Source of the DNA: UBA11606 sp964504305
Lineage (GTDB): Bacteria; Actinomycetota; Acidimicrobiia; Acidimicrobiales; Aldehydirespiratoraceae
Direction of reading: 5' to 3'
NCBI GenBank assembly: GCA_964504305.1
Contig: CAZDEB010000004.1
Span: forward strand, 186,001 to 250,000
DNA length: 64,000 nucleotides
In this document: piece by piece, positions 51,467 to 59,402 of the stretch
How positions within the stretch are numbered: the stretch's first letter is position 1
How the letters are laid out: each line of letters begins with the position of its first letter
Translations under genes and position numbers: made by a program
Notes under the pieces: model-generated
Seen by the model: only the letters and a program-made list of their open reading frames with translations
Database searches by the model: none
What the model was told of the DNA's origin: nothing

Positions 51467-52195
51467 CTAGGCGACGAGGTCGGCCAACGAAGACAGGGCC
51501 TGCGCTGCCGGGCAGTCGGGGGCGTGGTCGAGCACCGAGATCCCCACGCGGTCGGCATCGAAGACCGCGGAGTCATAGGGCACCACCACAATCTCGACAT
51601 CGCCGAGTTTGTCGCGGACCAGTTGGGTATCGGTCTCGACGTCTTCGACTTTGTTGACCACTACGACGAGTCGTCCCTGGCTGTTCTCTGCCGCGATGGC
51701 CATAGCGCGCGAGGCGACCTCAAGAGATCGCGGAGTCGGCTCCACCACGATCAACGTGAGATCAACCTGAGATGGATCGAGCCGCGTGAGCGTCCCGATT
51801 CCCGCTTCGAGGTCGGCCACAACAGTTGACTCGCCGTACTCACCTGAGCTGAGCAACTGCTCAGCAGAAAGTCCGCATCAAGGTCAACCGGGCTCGGGGT
51901 TCTCGATGCGGGTTACCACGCCCAGACGCACACCGTCGGGGGCGTCGGTGCCGAACCGATCCAGGATCTCGTGCCACGTCGGGGCGTGCTCGGCCTCGCC
52001 TTCGTCGAGCTGCTCGCGGAGGGTCGACAACCGTTCCGTTTCGAGGTCGCCAACACCGAGAGAGATGCCCAGGTTGGGATTGGTATCGCAATCGAGGGCA
52101 ACCACGTCGCCGCCTCTGCGTGCCAGCGTTCGTGCCAGTACTGCCGACGTGGTGGTCTTGCCTGAACCACCCTTGCCTACAACTGCGATTTTCAT
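51467..52195 (-). CDS. CooC-type ATPase with a UGA-Pro-UGA-Cys motif (double selenocysteine)
   Basis: The first part has the deviant Walker A VVGKGGSGKTTT and DCDTNPNLGISLG, then meets TGA at 51886-51884, CCT, TGA at 51880-51878 and TGC. The same frame continues as GLSAEQLLSSGEYGESTVV and DLEAGIGTLTRLDPSQ through the ATPase core to a TAG. Read through, it is 242 residues with U104-P-U106-C107. The paralogue at 53024 has C104-T-C106 at exactly these positions, the CxC metal site of CooC (Cys112/Cys114 in the characterised protein). A perfect seven-pair hairpin follows the second UGA. CooC proteins aid Ni insertion into CO dehydrogenase. The ATG overlaps the upstream cooC-like stop. Confidence 0.87.
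51848..51865 (-). promoter_or_regulatory. Candidate bacterial SECIS of the CooC-type gene
   Basis: GCTGAGC-AGTT-GCTCAGC is a perfect seven-pair stem with a four-base loop, starting 13 bases after the second TGA and 19 after the first. GU of the loop is at +21/+22 from the second TGA. One element so close to both codons could serve both. Confidence 0.78.
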
Positions 52196-52965
52196 TTGGC
52201 CCCCTTTGGATCCAGAGCGTACATGTCAAGCAGGCTACCGACCAGAGACTCCACGGCACCGACAAAGGTGCCTTCTGGGTCGGCATCGAGTGGGGCTTGG
52301 CCTTGCCGATCTCCCGCCAGAGTTTCCGGTGAAAGTGGTATGGCTATTTCAACGGGTCGGTTGAGACGGGCAGCGATTCGGTCAACATCCTCATCGTCTT
52401 GGACCTTGTTGGCAACCACACTAAACGTTTCTGGGGCGAACACGGCCTCGGACAATCGGAGCAAACGGCGGGCGGAATGCAGAGACTTCGCCGTCGGCTC
52501 GACCACCAACAACACGTGGTCGGCGTACTTTGCCCAACCGAACATGGCCTGGCGTGTCCCGCCCGGGAGATCGCCAACCAGATGCCAGCGGTCGGTATCG
52601 ACTCCGGCAACGGTCTCGCTCCAAGCGAACTGCGCCTTTTGGATTGTCGAGATGTGGCCTGACGTGTTCCCGAACTGAAGGTAGCGCACGCCGTCGGGAC
52701 CAATCGGCGCGTACCGTTCGATCACGAGCTCTGGGTCGAGCCCGGGGGCCAGGACCCAACGGGCCCCATCTTCGGGGCCTTCGACCACAGCGTCGTCAGG
52801 GATTGGGGTGTCGTCGACTTCGATACCCAGCGCGTATGGCAGGCCTGGAAGCGGGTCGGAGTCGAGAGCGAGTACGGGCTCGCCGGTCCGGGCCAACAAT
52901 CGCGCGAACGTACCCGCGATGGTGGACTTGCCCGATCCGCCCTTACCCACGAAGGCAACCTTCAC
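52192..52965 (-). CDS. CooC/MinD-like ATPase without a CxC motif
   Basis: The 257-residue product has the deviant Walker A FVGKGGSGKSTIAGTFARLL, the VLALDSDPLPGLPYALGIEV switch and GDLPGGTRQAMFGWAKYADH. At the place of the CxC/UPU motif it has no cysteine pair (FGNTSGHISTIQ). It may work with a different partner metal protein, or as the nucleotide-only half of a heterodimer. The ATG is 58 bases after the first CooC gene of the operon, and its stop overlaps the Sec-containing one. Confidence 0.83.
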   Translation of the reverse strand: MKVAFVGKGGSGKSTIAGTFARLLARTGEPVLALDSDPLPGLPYALGIEVDDTPIPDDAVVEGPEDGARWVLAPGLDPELVIERYAPIGPDGVRYLQFGNTSGHISTIQKAQFAWSETVAGVDTDRWHLVGDLPGGTRQAMFGWAKYADHVLLVVEPTAKSLHSARRLLRLSEAVFAPETFSVVANKVQDDEDVDRIAARLNRPVEIAIPLSPETLAGDRQGQAPLDADPEGTFVGAVESLVGSLLDMYALDPKGAK

Positions 52966-53023
52966 GTTGCTGGCTCCTTTGGTTCTGCGCCTGCGGTTGA
53001 CATGGGTCCGTAAGGTACAGGGG

Positions 53024-53794
53024 TCAGGCGGGAGTCGCCGACAACATTGCTTCGTCGATGTGGTCGAGCAGGTCAGCCACGGCTTCCCATGCAGCGCCGC
53101 CCGAATCGGGCTCGAGGGCTCGTCCGGCGCGATCTGCCTCGACCACGCCTAGATCGTGCGGCACGACGGTGGCCAAGCTGACGCCGTACTCGGCGCAAAG
53201 TTCTTCGAGTGTGGTGACGTCGGCCTGAGTGCGGGCCTTGTTGCCAACGCCTACGCAGCGGGGGATGCCCAGCTCTTTGGCCAAAGCGACCGTCCGCGCG
53301 GCAGTGATGACGGCCTTGCGGGTGGGCTCCATGACCATCAATAAGACGTCGGCGTAGGCCAAGGTGCCACCCGAGCGGCTTAGGTGTTCAATGCCGGCCT
53401 CCATGTCGATGAGGGTCACGTCGGCATGTTCATCCATGGTCTCGGCCAATAGGCTCCTGACCGTCGCGTGCCCCCCGCATGTGCACCCGGCCGCGGCCTC
53501 AGTCACATGTAGGGCCGACATGACTGTTGGTCCCATTGGAGTGCTGGCACCGTAGTCCGCGAGTAACTCATCGACCGTGAGGTCGCCACGGCTGCCAACA
53601 ATCACTGAACGAGGGAGAACCTGCAGACCTTCAGTTTCCTCGACGCTGAGCCCAAGAGAGATTCCGAGGTTCGGGTTCGAATCGGTGTCAACAGCAATGA
53701 CACGCTGCCCGCGCTGGACGTACGTGGCACTAACCATCGATGAGAGCGTGGTCTTGCCAACGCCACCCTTGCCTACGACCCCGATCTTCAGCAC
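53024..53794 (-). CDS. CooC-type ATPase with a CxC metal motif
   Basis: The 256-residue product has VVGKGGVGKTTLSSMV, VDTDSNPNLGISLGL and the C104-T-C106 pair in AAGCTCGGHATVR. LIDMEAGIEHLSRSGGT follows. It is CooC-like: a dimeric Ni- or Zn-binding ATPase that loads metal into CO dehydrogenase or a related enzyme. The GTG at 53794 has AGGAGAGAG upstream. It is the first gene of the cooC operon and is 21 bases from the divergent hypD fragment, so they share a control region. Confidence 0.85.
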   Translation of the reverse strand: MLKIGVVGKGGVGKTTLSSMVSATYVQRGQRVIAVDTDSNPNLGISLGLSVEETEGLQVLPRSVIVGSRGDLTVDELLADYGASTPMGPTVMSALHVTEAAAGCTCGGHATVRSLLAETMDEHADVTLIDMEAGIEHLSRSGGTLAYADVLLMVMEPTRKAVITAARTVALAKELGIPRCVGVGNKARTQADVTTLEELCAEYGVSLATVVPHDLGVVEADRAGRALEPDSGGAAWEAVADLLDHIDEAMLSATPA

Positions 53795-53815
53795 AACTCT
53801 CTCCTGTAATTCATC

Positions 53816-54406
53816 ATGGCTCACCATCGTAGGCGAACTCGCAGCGCACTAGATGTCGAGGGTCATGTCAGTACCGTTATTGGCACCAGGCCCTACGAGT
53901 TCATTCCTGACCAATACGGCATTCCGTTGGTGGCAACCGGTTTCGAGCCGCTCGACATCCTCCAAGGGGTTTACATGCTGTTGGCGCAGCACCGTGAGGA
54001 GCGCTGCGAGATCGAGAACCAGTACAGCCGGGTAGTGACCACCAAGGGCAATCGCCGCGCACTCGAGGTCATGGCCGAGGTATTCGAACTACGGCCGCAC
54101 TTTGAGTGGCGCGGTCTGGGCTTCATATCGCAGAGTGCTCTCAAACTGGCCAGCGAATTCTCGCAGTGGGACGCCGAGTTGCGCTTCGCCGTGCCCGGAG
54201 TTCGGGTGGCAGATCCGAAGGCGTGCCAGTGCGGTGAGGTTCTCAAGGGAGCTATCCGGCCGTGGGAATGCAAGGTGTTCGGCACCGCGTGTACTCCAGA
54301 GACACCCATCGGAACCTGCATGGTGTCGAGTGAGGGAGCCTGTGCGGCCTATTACAACTACGGCCGCTTGGCAGGTCGTGACCGGATCCCGATTCGAGCC
54401 GTGTGA
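53816..54406 (+). CDS. hypD: HypD, N-terminally truncated
   Basis: The 196-residue frame matches only the C-terminal half of HypD: DVEGHVSTVIGTRPYEFIPD, ATGFEPLDILQGVYML, the ENQYSRVV segment and the 4Fe-4S cysteines in KACQCGEVLKG, WECKVFGTACTPETPIG and MVSSEGACAAY. HypD is normally about 370 residues, and the missing half carries the catalytic Cys residues of the cyanide-assembly site. An in-frame TAA lies two codons before the ATG, and the sequence upstream belongs to the divergent CooC gene. It is either a pseudogene or a reduced form. It overlaps hypE by GTGA. Confidence 0.85.
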   Translation: MAHHRRRTRSALDVEGHVSTVIGTRPYEFIPDQYGIPLVATGFEPLDILQGVYMLLAQHREERCEIENQYSRVVTTKGNRRALEVMAEVFELRPHFEWRGLGFISQSALKLASEFSQWDAELRFAVPGVRVADPKACQCGEVLKGAIRPWECKVFGTACTPETPIGTCMVSSEGACAAYYNYGRLAGRDRIPIRAV

Positions 54407-55479
54407 GCGACGAAACCAAGCAGGCGGTTTTTGACCGCGTAGAGAAGTTCCGCAGCCGACGGCGCCGCTTCGACGACGAAGTTGTCACCATGGCCCATGG
54501 TGCCGGCGGCAAGTCCAGCGAGGCACTTCTGGATGGTGTGTTCCTCGAGGCTTTCGACGGCACCATGCTCCAAGAACGTGACGACGGCGGTGTGGTGTCA
54601 ACAGGTGCAGACGTGTTGGTCATGAGCACCGATTCGTTCGTCATTACACCCTGGCGATTCGCGGGCGGATCGATTGGCAGTCTCGCCGTTCATGGCACCG
54701 TGAATGATGTTGCGGTGATGGGCGCAGTTCCTCGGTGGATCACGGTCGCGTTCGTGATCGAGGAAGGGTTCCTGGTCGCAGATCTCAGAGAGATCGTTGA
54801 CGACATGGCCGAAGCAGCAAAGGCCGCCGGCGTGACCATTGTTTCTGGCGATACCAAGGTGGTCGAGCGCGGCGCCGCTGACGGTATATACATCACCACT
54901 ACGGGCGTTGGGATGCGCGATCAGAGCCTGGTACTCGGCGCCGAGCATGTGCAGGTGGGCGACCAGGTCCTGGTCAGTGGATCGATCGGCGACCACGGCA
55001 TGTCCATAATGCTGGCGCGCGGCGGACTGTCATTCGACGCAGACATCGTGTCCGACAGCGCCGCGCTCCACGGATTGGTAGCTGAGGTGCTTGGCGCCGC
55101 ACCTGGAACTCGCTGGTTCCGCGATCCGACCAGAGGTGGGGTCGCCAGCGCACTCAACGAGCTGGTGACCAGCAACGGTCTCACAGTAGAGCTGGACGAA
55201 GCAGCGCTTCCAGTTTCGCCACCGGTGGCGGGGGCGTGTGAGATTCTGGGGCTTGACCCCCTGTATGTTGCCAACGAGGGCAAGGCGATCGCGGTTGTGG
55301 CGCCCGAGTGTGCCGCTGCCGCGCTCGACGCCATGCGCAGCCATCCTTTGGGTCGCGAAGCGGCTGTCATAGGCGAGGTCGTGGACGAGCCGCCTGGGTT
55401 GGTTGTTCTCAGGACTCCTTTCGGAGGTACGCGCATCGTTGATCTCTTGGTAGGCGACCCTCTACCCCGTATCTGTTGA
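54403..55479 (+). CDS. hypE: HypE, [NiFe]-hydrogenase maturation
   Basis: The 358-residue product has the AIRS/HypE marks: MAHGAGGKSSEALLDGVFLE, STDSFVITPWRFAGGSIGSL, VSGDTKVVERG, and TRGGVASALNELVTS. The conserved C-terminal tail ends in PRIC, whose Cys receives the carbamoyl group from HypF and becomes the thiocyanate. The GTG at 54403 overlaps hypD. With HypF 6 kb away it could still make CN, but transfer needs HypC and intact HypD. It is homologous to SelD but carries the HypE tail. Confidence 0.95.
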   Translation: MSDETKQAVFDRVEKFRSRRRRFDDEVVTMAHGAGGKSSEALLDGVFLEAFDGTMLQERDDGGVVSTGADVLVMSTDSFVITPWRFAGGSIGSLAVHGTVNDVAVMGAVPRWITVAFVIEEGFLVADLREIVDDMAEAAKAAGVTIVSGDTKVVERGAADGIYITTTGVGMRDQSLVLGAEHVQVGDQVLVSGSIGDHGMSIMLARGGLSFDADIVSDSAALHGLVAEVLGAAPGTRWFRDPTRGGVASALNELVTSNGLTVELDEAALPVSPPVAGACEILGLDPLYVANEGKAIAVVAPECAAAALDAMRSHPLGREAAVIGEVVDEPPGLVVLRTPFGGTRIVDLLVGDPLPRIC

Positions 55480-55536
55480 CTGTGGCCCGATGCTCGCCCT
55501 GAGTACCAAAATTCGAGCGCTTAGAATGACGGACGC

Positions 55537-56460
55537 ATGAGCTCAACCTCTGGGCCGGGTAGGCCACAACACTTTGCCGCAGGTGGCGCCGGGCGGCGGG
55601 GCCGCAACCGCGTAGCGCGCTTGCCGCGACGAGCGCGCCTCACTGCCTCGCGTGTCCTTACAGAAACCGGCACCATCCAGCTCGAGTTCCAAATCGTCGA
55701 CGACGATCCGTTCGACTTCGTGCCCGGGCAGTTCGTAGCGATCGACATGAACCATCCTCGATACGGCTACCGCCGGAGCCCGTATTGTTTGTTGGACGGT
55801 TCCGAACAAGAGCGTACCTTCGAGCTTCTGATCCGACGGGTTGCCGAGGGCCCAGTCTCGCTCTTCCTTGCCGACCTGAATCTCGGCGACATAATCAGCT
55901 TCCGCGGCGCTGCAGGCCACTCGATGATCCCGAGCAAAGACGACACCGAACTGGTGATGCTCGCCACGGGCGTCGGAGTGAGCCCATGTGTGTGCCTGCT
56001 TCGATGGCTGCTGGCATCCCAGAGTAGACACACGATCCGGTTGTTCTGGGGTCTTCGGCTTGTCGAAGACATCTGCATCACACCGGAACTCGATTCGTTG
56101 ACCGAGGCGCACCCCGACTTTGAATACGACATCACGTTGTCGCAGCCGACGGATAGATGGACCGGGCTCCGTGGTCGGGTAACCGAGTCTGTGCCGCCCC
56201 TGCTCCACACTGTCTCCGACAAGCACTTCTACCTCGTGAGCAATGGAGAAATGATTGCCGAGATGAGCGAGGCTCTTCAGAATCTGGGGGTTAGCCGCGA
56301 ACGCATCTATGAAGAATCCTTTTTCAACCACCGCTACCGACCTGACCGCGAAGCAGTCGCCGCCGTTGAGGCCAGATTCGTTGCCGCTGATCTCGAGCGA
56401 CCCATCGAACGCCTAGCACGCGAACTTGCCCGATTCCCCAGCTCATGGCGCGGATCTTGA
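55537..56460 (+). CDS. Ferredoxin-NADP+ reductase-like flavoprotein
   Basis: The 307-residue product has a basic N-terminal extension (1-35), an FAD-binding barrel with FDFVPGQFVAIDMNHP and RRSPYCLLDG, and a Rossmann half with VMLATGVGVSPCVCLLRW and FWGLRLVEDI. It resembles ferredoxin/flavodoxin-NADP+ reductases and hydrogenase-linked reductases. It lies 57 bases after hypE on the same strand, so it may serve the same metalloenzyme. No iron-sulfur domain is fused. Confidence 0.8.
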   Translation: MSSTSGPGRPQHFAAGGAGRRGRNRVARLPRRARLTASRVLTETGTIQLEFQIVDDDPFDFVPGQFVAIDMNHPRYGYRRSPYCLLDGSEQERTFELLIRRVAEGPVSLFLADLNLGDIISFRGAAGHSMIPSKDDTELVMLATGVGVSPCVCLLRWLLASQSRHTIRLFWGLRLVEDICITPELDSLTEAHPDFEYDITLSQPTDRWTGLRGRVTESVPPLLHTVSDKHFYLVSNGEMIAEMSEALQNLGVSRERIYEESFFNHRYRPDREAVAAVEARFVAADLERPIERLARELARFPSSWRGS

Positions 56461-56553
56461 AATGGCTCACAAGGAACTTCATCAGAGTTCGCTGTCAAGT
56501 CATCACCCAGTTGTACACCTTCTAGTTGAAACGGAAGGTCGAGCGCGAGGGCC

Positions 56554-57003
56554 TCAAACTGTTGCTGGAGCTGCCGTGATCGTTTTGAGGGCTCGGTGGA
56601 CGTCGGCGAGGCAGCACTTTTCGCTGGGGTTGAGGTGTTCGCAAGCGCAGAACCCTTGGGCCACGGCGGTTTTGATGGCCACCTTGATCGAGCTGACGCC
56701 GTCGTTGGCGGCGAGGTCGGCGGCGAGGTCGTCGGGCGTGTGGGAGAAGCAGAAACACACGGGAGTCGGCTTGTCGAGGGCCTTGTGGGCTACCTGGGTT
56801 CTCAACTCGTCGGCGTTGACGATGTCCACGCCAAGGTAGTAGATGATGGGGCAGTCCAATGTCGCGCAATGCTGCCAGCTGCCGTCGGTGACGTCCTGAC
56901 GGTGGGGTTGCACCGGTTCATGCCCGATGACAGGGCCGGTTGCGCCGCATTGGGGGCAGGGTTGGACATCGGCGTCGAGGTCGGTGCTACAGCAGCTACT
57001 CAT
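56554..57003 (-). CDS. CopZ-like Cys-rich metal/iron-sulfur protein
   Basis: The 149-residue product has 12 or more Cys: SSCCSTD, QPCPQCGATG, QHCATLDCPIIYYLG, the VCFCFSHT motif of CopZ-type N-terminal domains and GFCACEHLNPSEKCCLADV. Such proteins bind a zinc and a 2Fe-2S centre and deliver metal or electrons. It follows the MerA-like gene by 15 bases and ends the minus-strand mer operon. Inferred role: Hg or Cu trafficking. Confidence 0.75.
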   Translation of the reverse strand: MSSCCSTDLDADVQPCPQCGATGPVIGHEPVQPHRQDVTDGSWQHCATLDCPIIYYLGVDIVNADELRTQVAHKALDKPTPVCFCFSHTPDDLAADLAANDGVSSIKVAIKTAVAQGFCACEHLNPSEKCCLADVHRALKTITAAPATV

Positions 57004-57018
57004 GATCGTTCCTTCGGG

Positions 57019-58392
57019 TTACTCGCTGGAGGGTCGGTGGACGCCTCCGGCGGCGGAGTTGATGCCTTCGGAGAGGGTGGGGTGGATGTGAATCATGGCG
57101 CCGATGTCGGAATAGGTGGCGCCGGTGACCATGGCCAGGGCGGCTTCGTGTACAAGGTCGCCGCCGTGGGGGCCGGCGATGTGACAGCCGAGGATCTTGT
57201 CGGTCGCATGGTCGACGACGAACTTGATGAGGCCGATGGTCTTGTCCATCGCCCGGGCCTTGGCGACCCCGTCGAATCTCTGGGTGCCGATGGCGACGTC
57301 GTAGCCCGCGTCGCGGGCTTGTTGTTCGGTGAGTCCGACCGCGCCGACTTCGGGGTCAACGAACACGGCGTGAGGTACGACGCGGTCGGCGACTGTGCGG
57401 TCGCCGTCTCGGTAGGTGTTGCGGTAGACGGTGTCGGCGTCGTCGCGGGCGGTGTGGGTGAACATGGCCCCACCGCGTAGGTCGCCGAGCACCCAGACGT
57501 CTTCGCCGGTCGAGCGCAGTTGCTCGTCGACGCTTAAGAATCCGTGGTCGTCGGGTTCGATGCCGAGATGCTCGAGACCGAGTTGGTCACTGTTTGGTAC
57601 CCGGCCGGTGGCGATCAGCAGATGAGTGCCGGTGATGTCCCCTTGTACGCCTGTGCAGCCGATGTGGATGTTGCCGCCGGTCCCGGTGACGTGCGTGCAC
57701 GAGGTGTTGGTGATCACGTTGATGCCGTCGGCTTCGAATCCCTGCTGCACCACCGTCGAGATGTCGATGTCCTCCGATGGGATCAGTCGCTCGCCGCGCT
57801 GGACGATGGTCACTTGGGAGCCGAATCGTCGAAACATCTGGGCGAACTCGGAGCCGATGAAACCGCCACCGACGACGATGAGATGTTCGGGGAGTTCGCG
57901 AAGGTCGAGAATGGTCCGAGACGTCAGGTAGGGGACCGCATCGAGTCCGTCGATGCCGCCGGTGGCGTCTCGGGTTCCGGTGTTCAAGAAGATCTTGTCC
58001 GCCGTGACCGTCGTGGCGTTGACTTCGAGAGTGTGGTTGGCGACGAATCGGGCAGTGCCCTCGATGAAGTCAAGACCGTTCCGATTCTCTACAGCCCGGT
58101 ATGAGCCCTTGCGGATCGAAGCGACAACGTCGTCCTTGCGGTCCACGATCGCACCCAAGTCGACGGTCGGCGATGACACGTGAACACCGAAGTTGGCTGC
58201 AGTGCGTGCCGATTGAGCGACATCGGCTGACGCGATCATGGTCTTGGTCGGAATACATCCCCGGTTCAGACACGTCCCGCCGAGGAGGTCCCTCTCGATG
58301 AGCGCGACGCTGCCGTGTTTGGCGGCGCGCAGCGCCAAGGGAAGCCCGGACATGCCACCGCCGATGACAATGGCGTCAAAGTGTTCGGTCAT
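57019..58392 (-). CDS. MerA-like pyridine nucleotide-disulfide oxidoreductase
   Basis: The 457-residue flavoprotein has FAD motif IVIGGGMSGLPLALRA, the redox-active disulfide GGTCLNRGCIPTKT, NAD motif LIVVGGGFIGSEFAQMF, and the dimer domain with HIHPTLSEGINSAAGG. It lacks both the N-terminal heavy-metal domain and the C-terminal vicinal Cys pair of classical mercuric reductases, so Hg(II) reduction is not certain; it may act on another disulfide. The ATG at 58392 overlaps the MerT-like gene by 17 bases. Confidence 0.8.
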   Translation of the reverse strand: MTEHFDAIVIGGGMSGLPLALRAAKHGSVALIERDLLGGTCLNRGCIPTKTMIASADVAQSARTAANFGVHVSSPTVDLGAIVDRKDDVVASIRKGSYRAVENRNGLDFIEGTARFVANHTLEVNATTVTADKIFLNTGTRDATGGIDGLDAVPYLTSRTILDLRELPEHLIVVGGGFIGSEFAQMFRRFGSQVTIVQRGERLIPSEDIDISTVVQQGFEADGINVITNTSCTHVTGTGGNIHIGCTGVQGDITGTHLLIATGRVPNSDQLGLEHLGIEPDDHGFLSVDEQLRSTGEDVWVLGDLRGGAMFTHTARDDADTVYRNTYRDGDRTVADRVVPHAVFVDPEVGAVGLTEQQARDAGYDVAIGTQRFDGVAKARAMDKTIGLIKFVVDHATDKILGCHIAGPHGGDLVHEAALAMVTGATYSDIGAMIHIHPTLSEGINSAAGGVHRPSSE

Positions 58393-58642
58393 CGACGCCT
58401 GCCTCGAACTCGGTGACTTCGGCTGAAGCCGGTACGTCGCACGAGTCGGCGTTTTGACGCCAACGCCACACACCAGCCATCGCGGTGACAGCGCCCGCGG
58501 CGATGACGAGCCAGCTCCCGAGACCGATGCCGGCTACAGCCCCAAGCGCGCCTGCCGACAACAGCAGCGGGATGCCACAACAGACGCCCATCCCCGCGGC
58601 CAATAGCCCGAACAGACCCGCCGATGACTCTCGTTCACCCAC
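58376..58642 (-). CDS. Small MerT/MerC-like membrane protein with a Cys-Cys pair
   Basis: The 88-residue product has two membrane helices (LFGLLAAGMGVCCGIPLLLS and LGSWLVIAAGAVTAMAGVW) and a vicinal Cys pair in the first helix, the mark of mercuric ion transporters. One more Cys is in the tail (DSCDVP). It overlaps the thioredoxin-like gene by eight bases and the MerA-like gene by 17. It would take Hg(II) into the cytoplasm for the reductase. Confidence 0.75.
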   Translation of the reverse strand: MGERESSAGLFGLLAAGMGVCCGIPLLLSAGALGAVAGIGLGSWLVIAAGAVTAMAGVWRWRQNADSCDVPASAEVTEFEAGVDDRTL

Positions 58643-58934
58643 CGGTCAGCACGTCCCGAAGCTGGCCCAGGGTCGGGGAACCGGCCGGTCCGTCGGGTGT
58701 CTGATAGACGCGGCATGACAGGCCGACCGGATCATCAGGATCCGCGAACGCGTCCTGGCCGTCGATCAGCACGCTTGGCGATCCTCTGAACCGGTAACGT
58801 TCGGCGTCTTCGGTGGTGGTCACCTCGACCCGCGAGATCTCGAGGCCGCCGATCTCGCCGGTGAGCGTCTCAAGGTGCGCGTCGGTCACCTTCCAGTTCG
58901 GGCAGTCATCGAAATACAGCAACGTCACATCCAT
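58635..58934 (-). CDS. Thioredoxin-like small protein (mer operon)
   Basis: The 99-residue product has a thioredoxin-like start LLYFDDCPNW and a cis-Pro region RGSPSVLIDGQDAF. It also has CRVYQTPDGPAG. Relatives next to mer genes are often labelled alkylmercury lyase or glutaredoxin-like. It has a single N-terminal Cys followed by PNW in place of the second Cys of CxxC, and one Cys near residue 78. It is the first gene after the MerR-type promoter at 58942-58972. Probably a thiol carrier for the metal. Confidence 0.7.
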   Translation of the reverse strand: MDVTLLYFDDCPNWKVTDAHLETLTGEIGGLEISRVEVTTTEDAERYRFRGSPSVLIDGQDAFADPDDPVGLSCRVYQTPDGPAGSPTLGQLRDVLTGG

Positions 58935-58941
58935 TCCCCCA

Positions 58942-58972
58942 CCCTAAAGGTTGATCCGTAGGGGAATGTCAA
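58942..58972 (-). promoter_or_regulatory. MerR-type promoter of the minus-strand mer operon
   Basis: On the minus strand TTGACA (58967-58972) and TTTAGG or TTAGGG (58942-58948) are separated by 18-19 bases, longer than the usual 17, as in MerR-controlled promoters. It lies between the divergent MerR gene at 58989 and the thioredoxin-like gene. Confidence 0.6.
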
Positions 58973-58988
58973 GGGCTAGACTCGGATC

Positions 58989-59402
58989 ATGTTGATCGGT
59001 GAATTGGCTGACGCTGTGGGGTTACCGACTCGGACAGTGCGTTTCTATGAACGTCGGGGCCTGCTCCCACAGCCCCAACGGGCCCCCAACGGCTACCGGG
59101 TGTACGACGACGCGGCCCTGAGTCGGTTGCGGTTCATTCGCTCCACCCAAGCCGCAGGTCTCACGTTGGCCGAGATTCGCAGCATCATCGAGATCCGCGA
59201 CAGCGGCGCCGCGCCATGCACCCACGTCGACACCCTCCTCGATGCCAAGCTCAGCGAGGTCCGCCAGCGCCGCCAACAACTCGCTGCCCTCGAACACGAA
59301 CTGGAACAGCTCGTCGAACGCAGCGGACAACTCGACCCGGCCGACTGCACTGAAGGCGACATCTGTCACATTCTCAAGACCGACACCGCCGCTGCGAACT
59401 GA
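58989..59402 (+). CDS. MerR-family regulator, Hg/metal type
   Basis: The 137-residue product has the MerR winged helix (IGELADAVGLPTRTVRFYER, GLLPQPQRAPNGYRVYDD), a long dimerisation helix and three metal-type Cys: PCTHVDTLL, then ADCTEGDICHIL near the end. This Cys-x(many)-Cys-x7-Cys layout is that of Hg(II)-responsive MerR. It is divergent from the mer operon 54 bases away. It should untwist the 18-19 bp spacer promoter when metal binds. Confidence 0.87.
   Translation: MLIGELADAVGLPTRTVRFYERRGLLPQPQRAPNGYRVYDDAALSRLRFIRSTQAAGLTLAEIRSIIEIRDSGAAPCTHVDTLLDAKLSEVRQRRQQLAALEHELEQLVERSGQLDPADCTEGDICHILKTDTAAAN

Noticed and set aside
51467..52195. CooC-like gene as a pseudogene split by two nonsense mutations
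   Set aside because: Both TGAs fall exactly on the two Cys of the CxC motif, no other lesion exists in 242 codons, and a perfect hairpin follows. Two random nonsense hits there are unlikely.
54403..55479. Reading the AIRS-family gene as selenophosphate synthase (SelD), given the Sec genes nearby
   Set aside because: It ends in the HypE tail PRIC, follows HypD with overlap, and lacks the SelD N-terminal glycine-rich loop with catalytic Cys or Sec. It is HypE.
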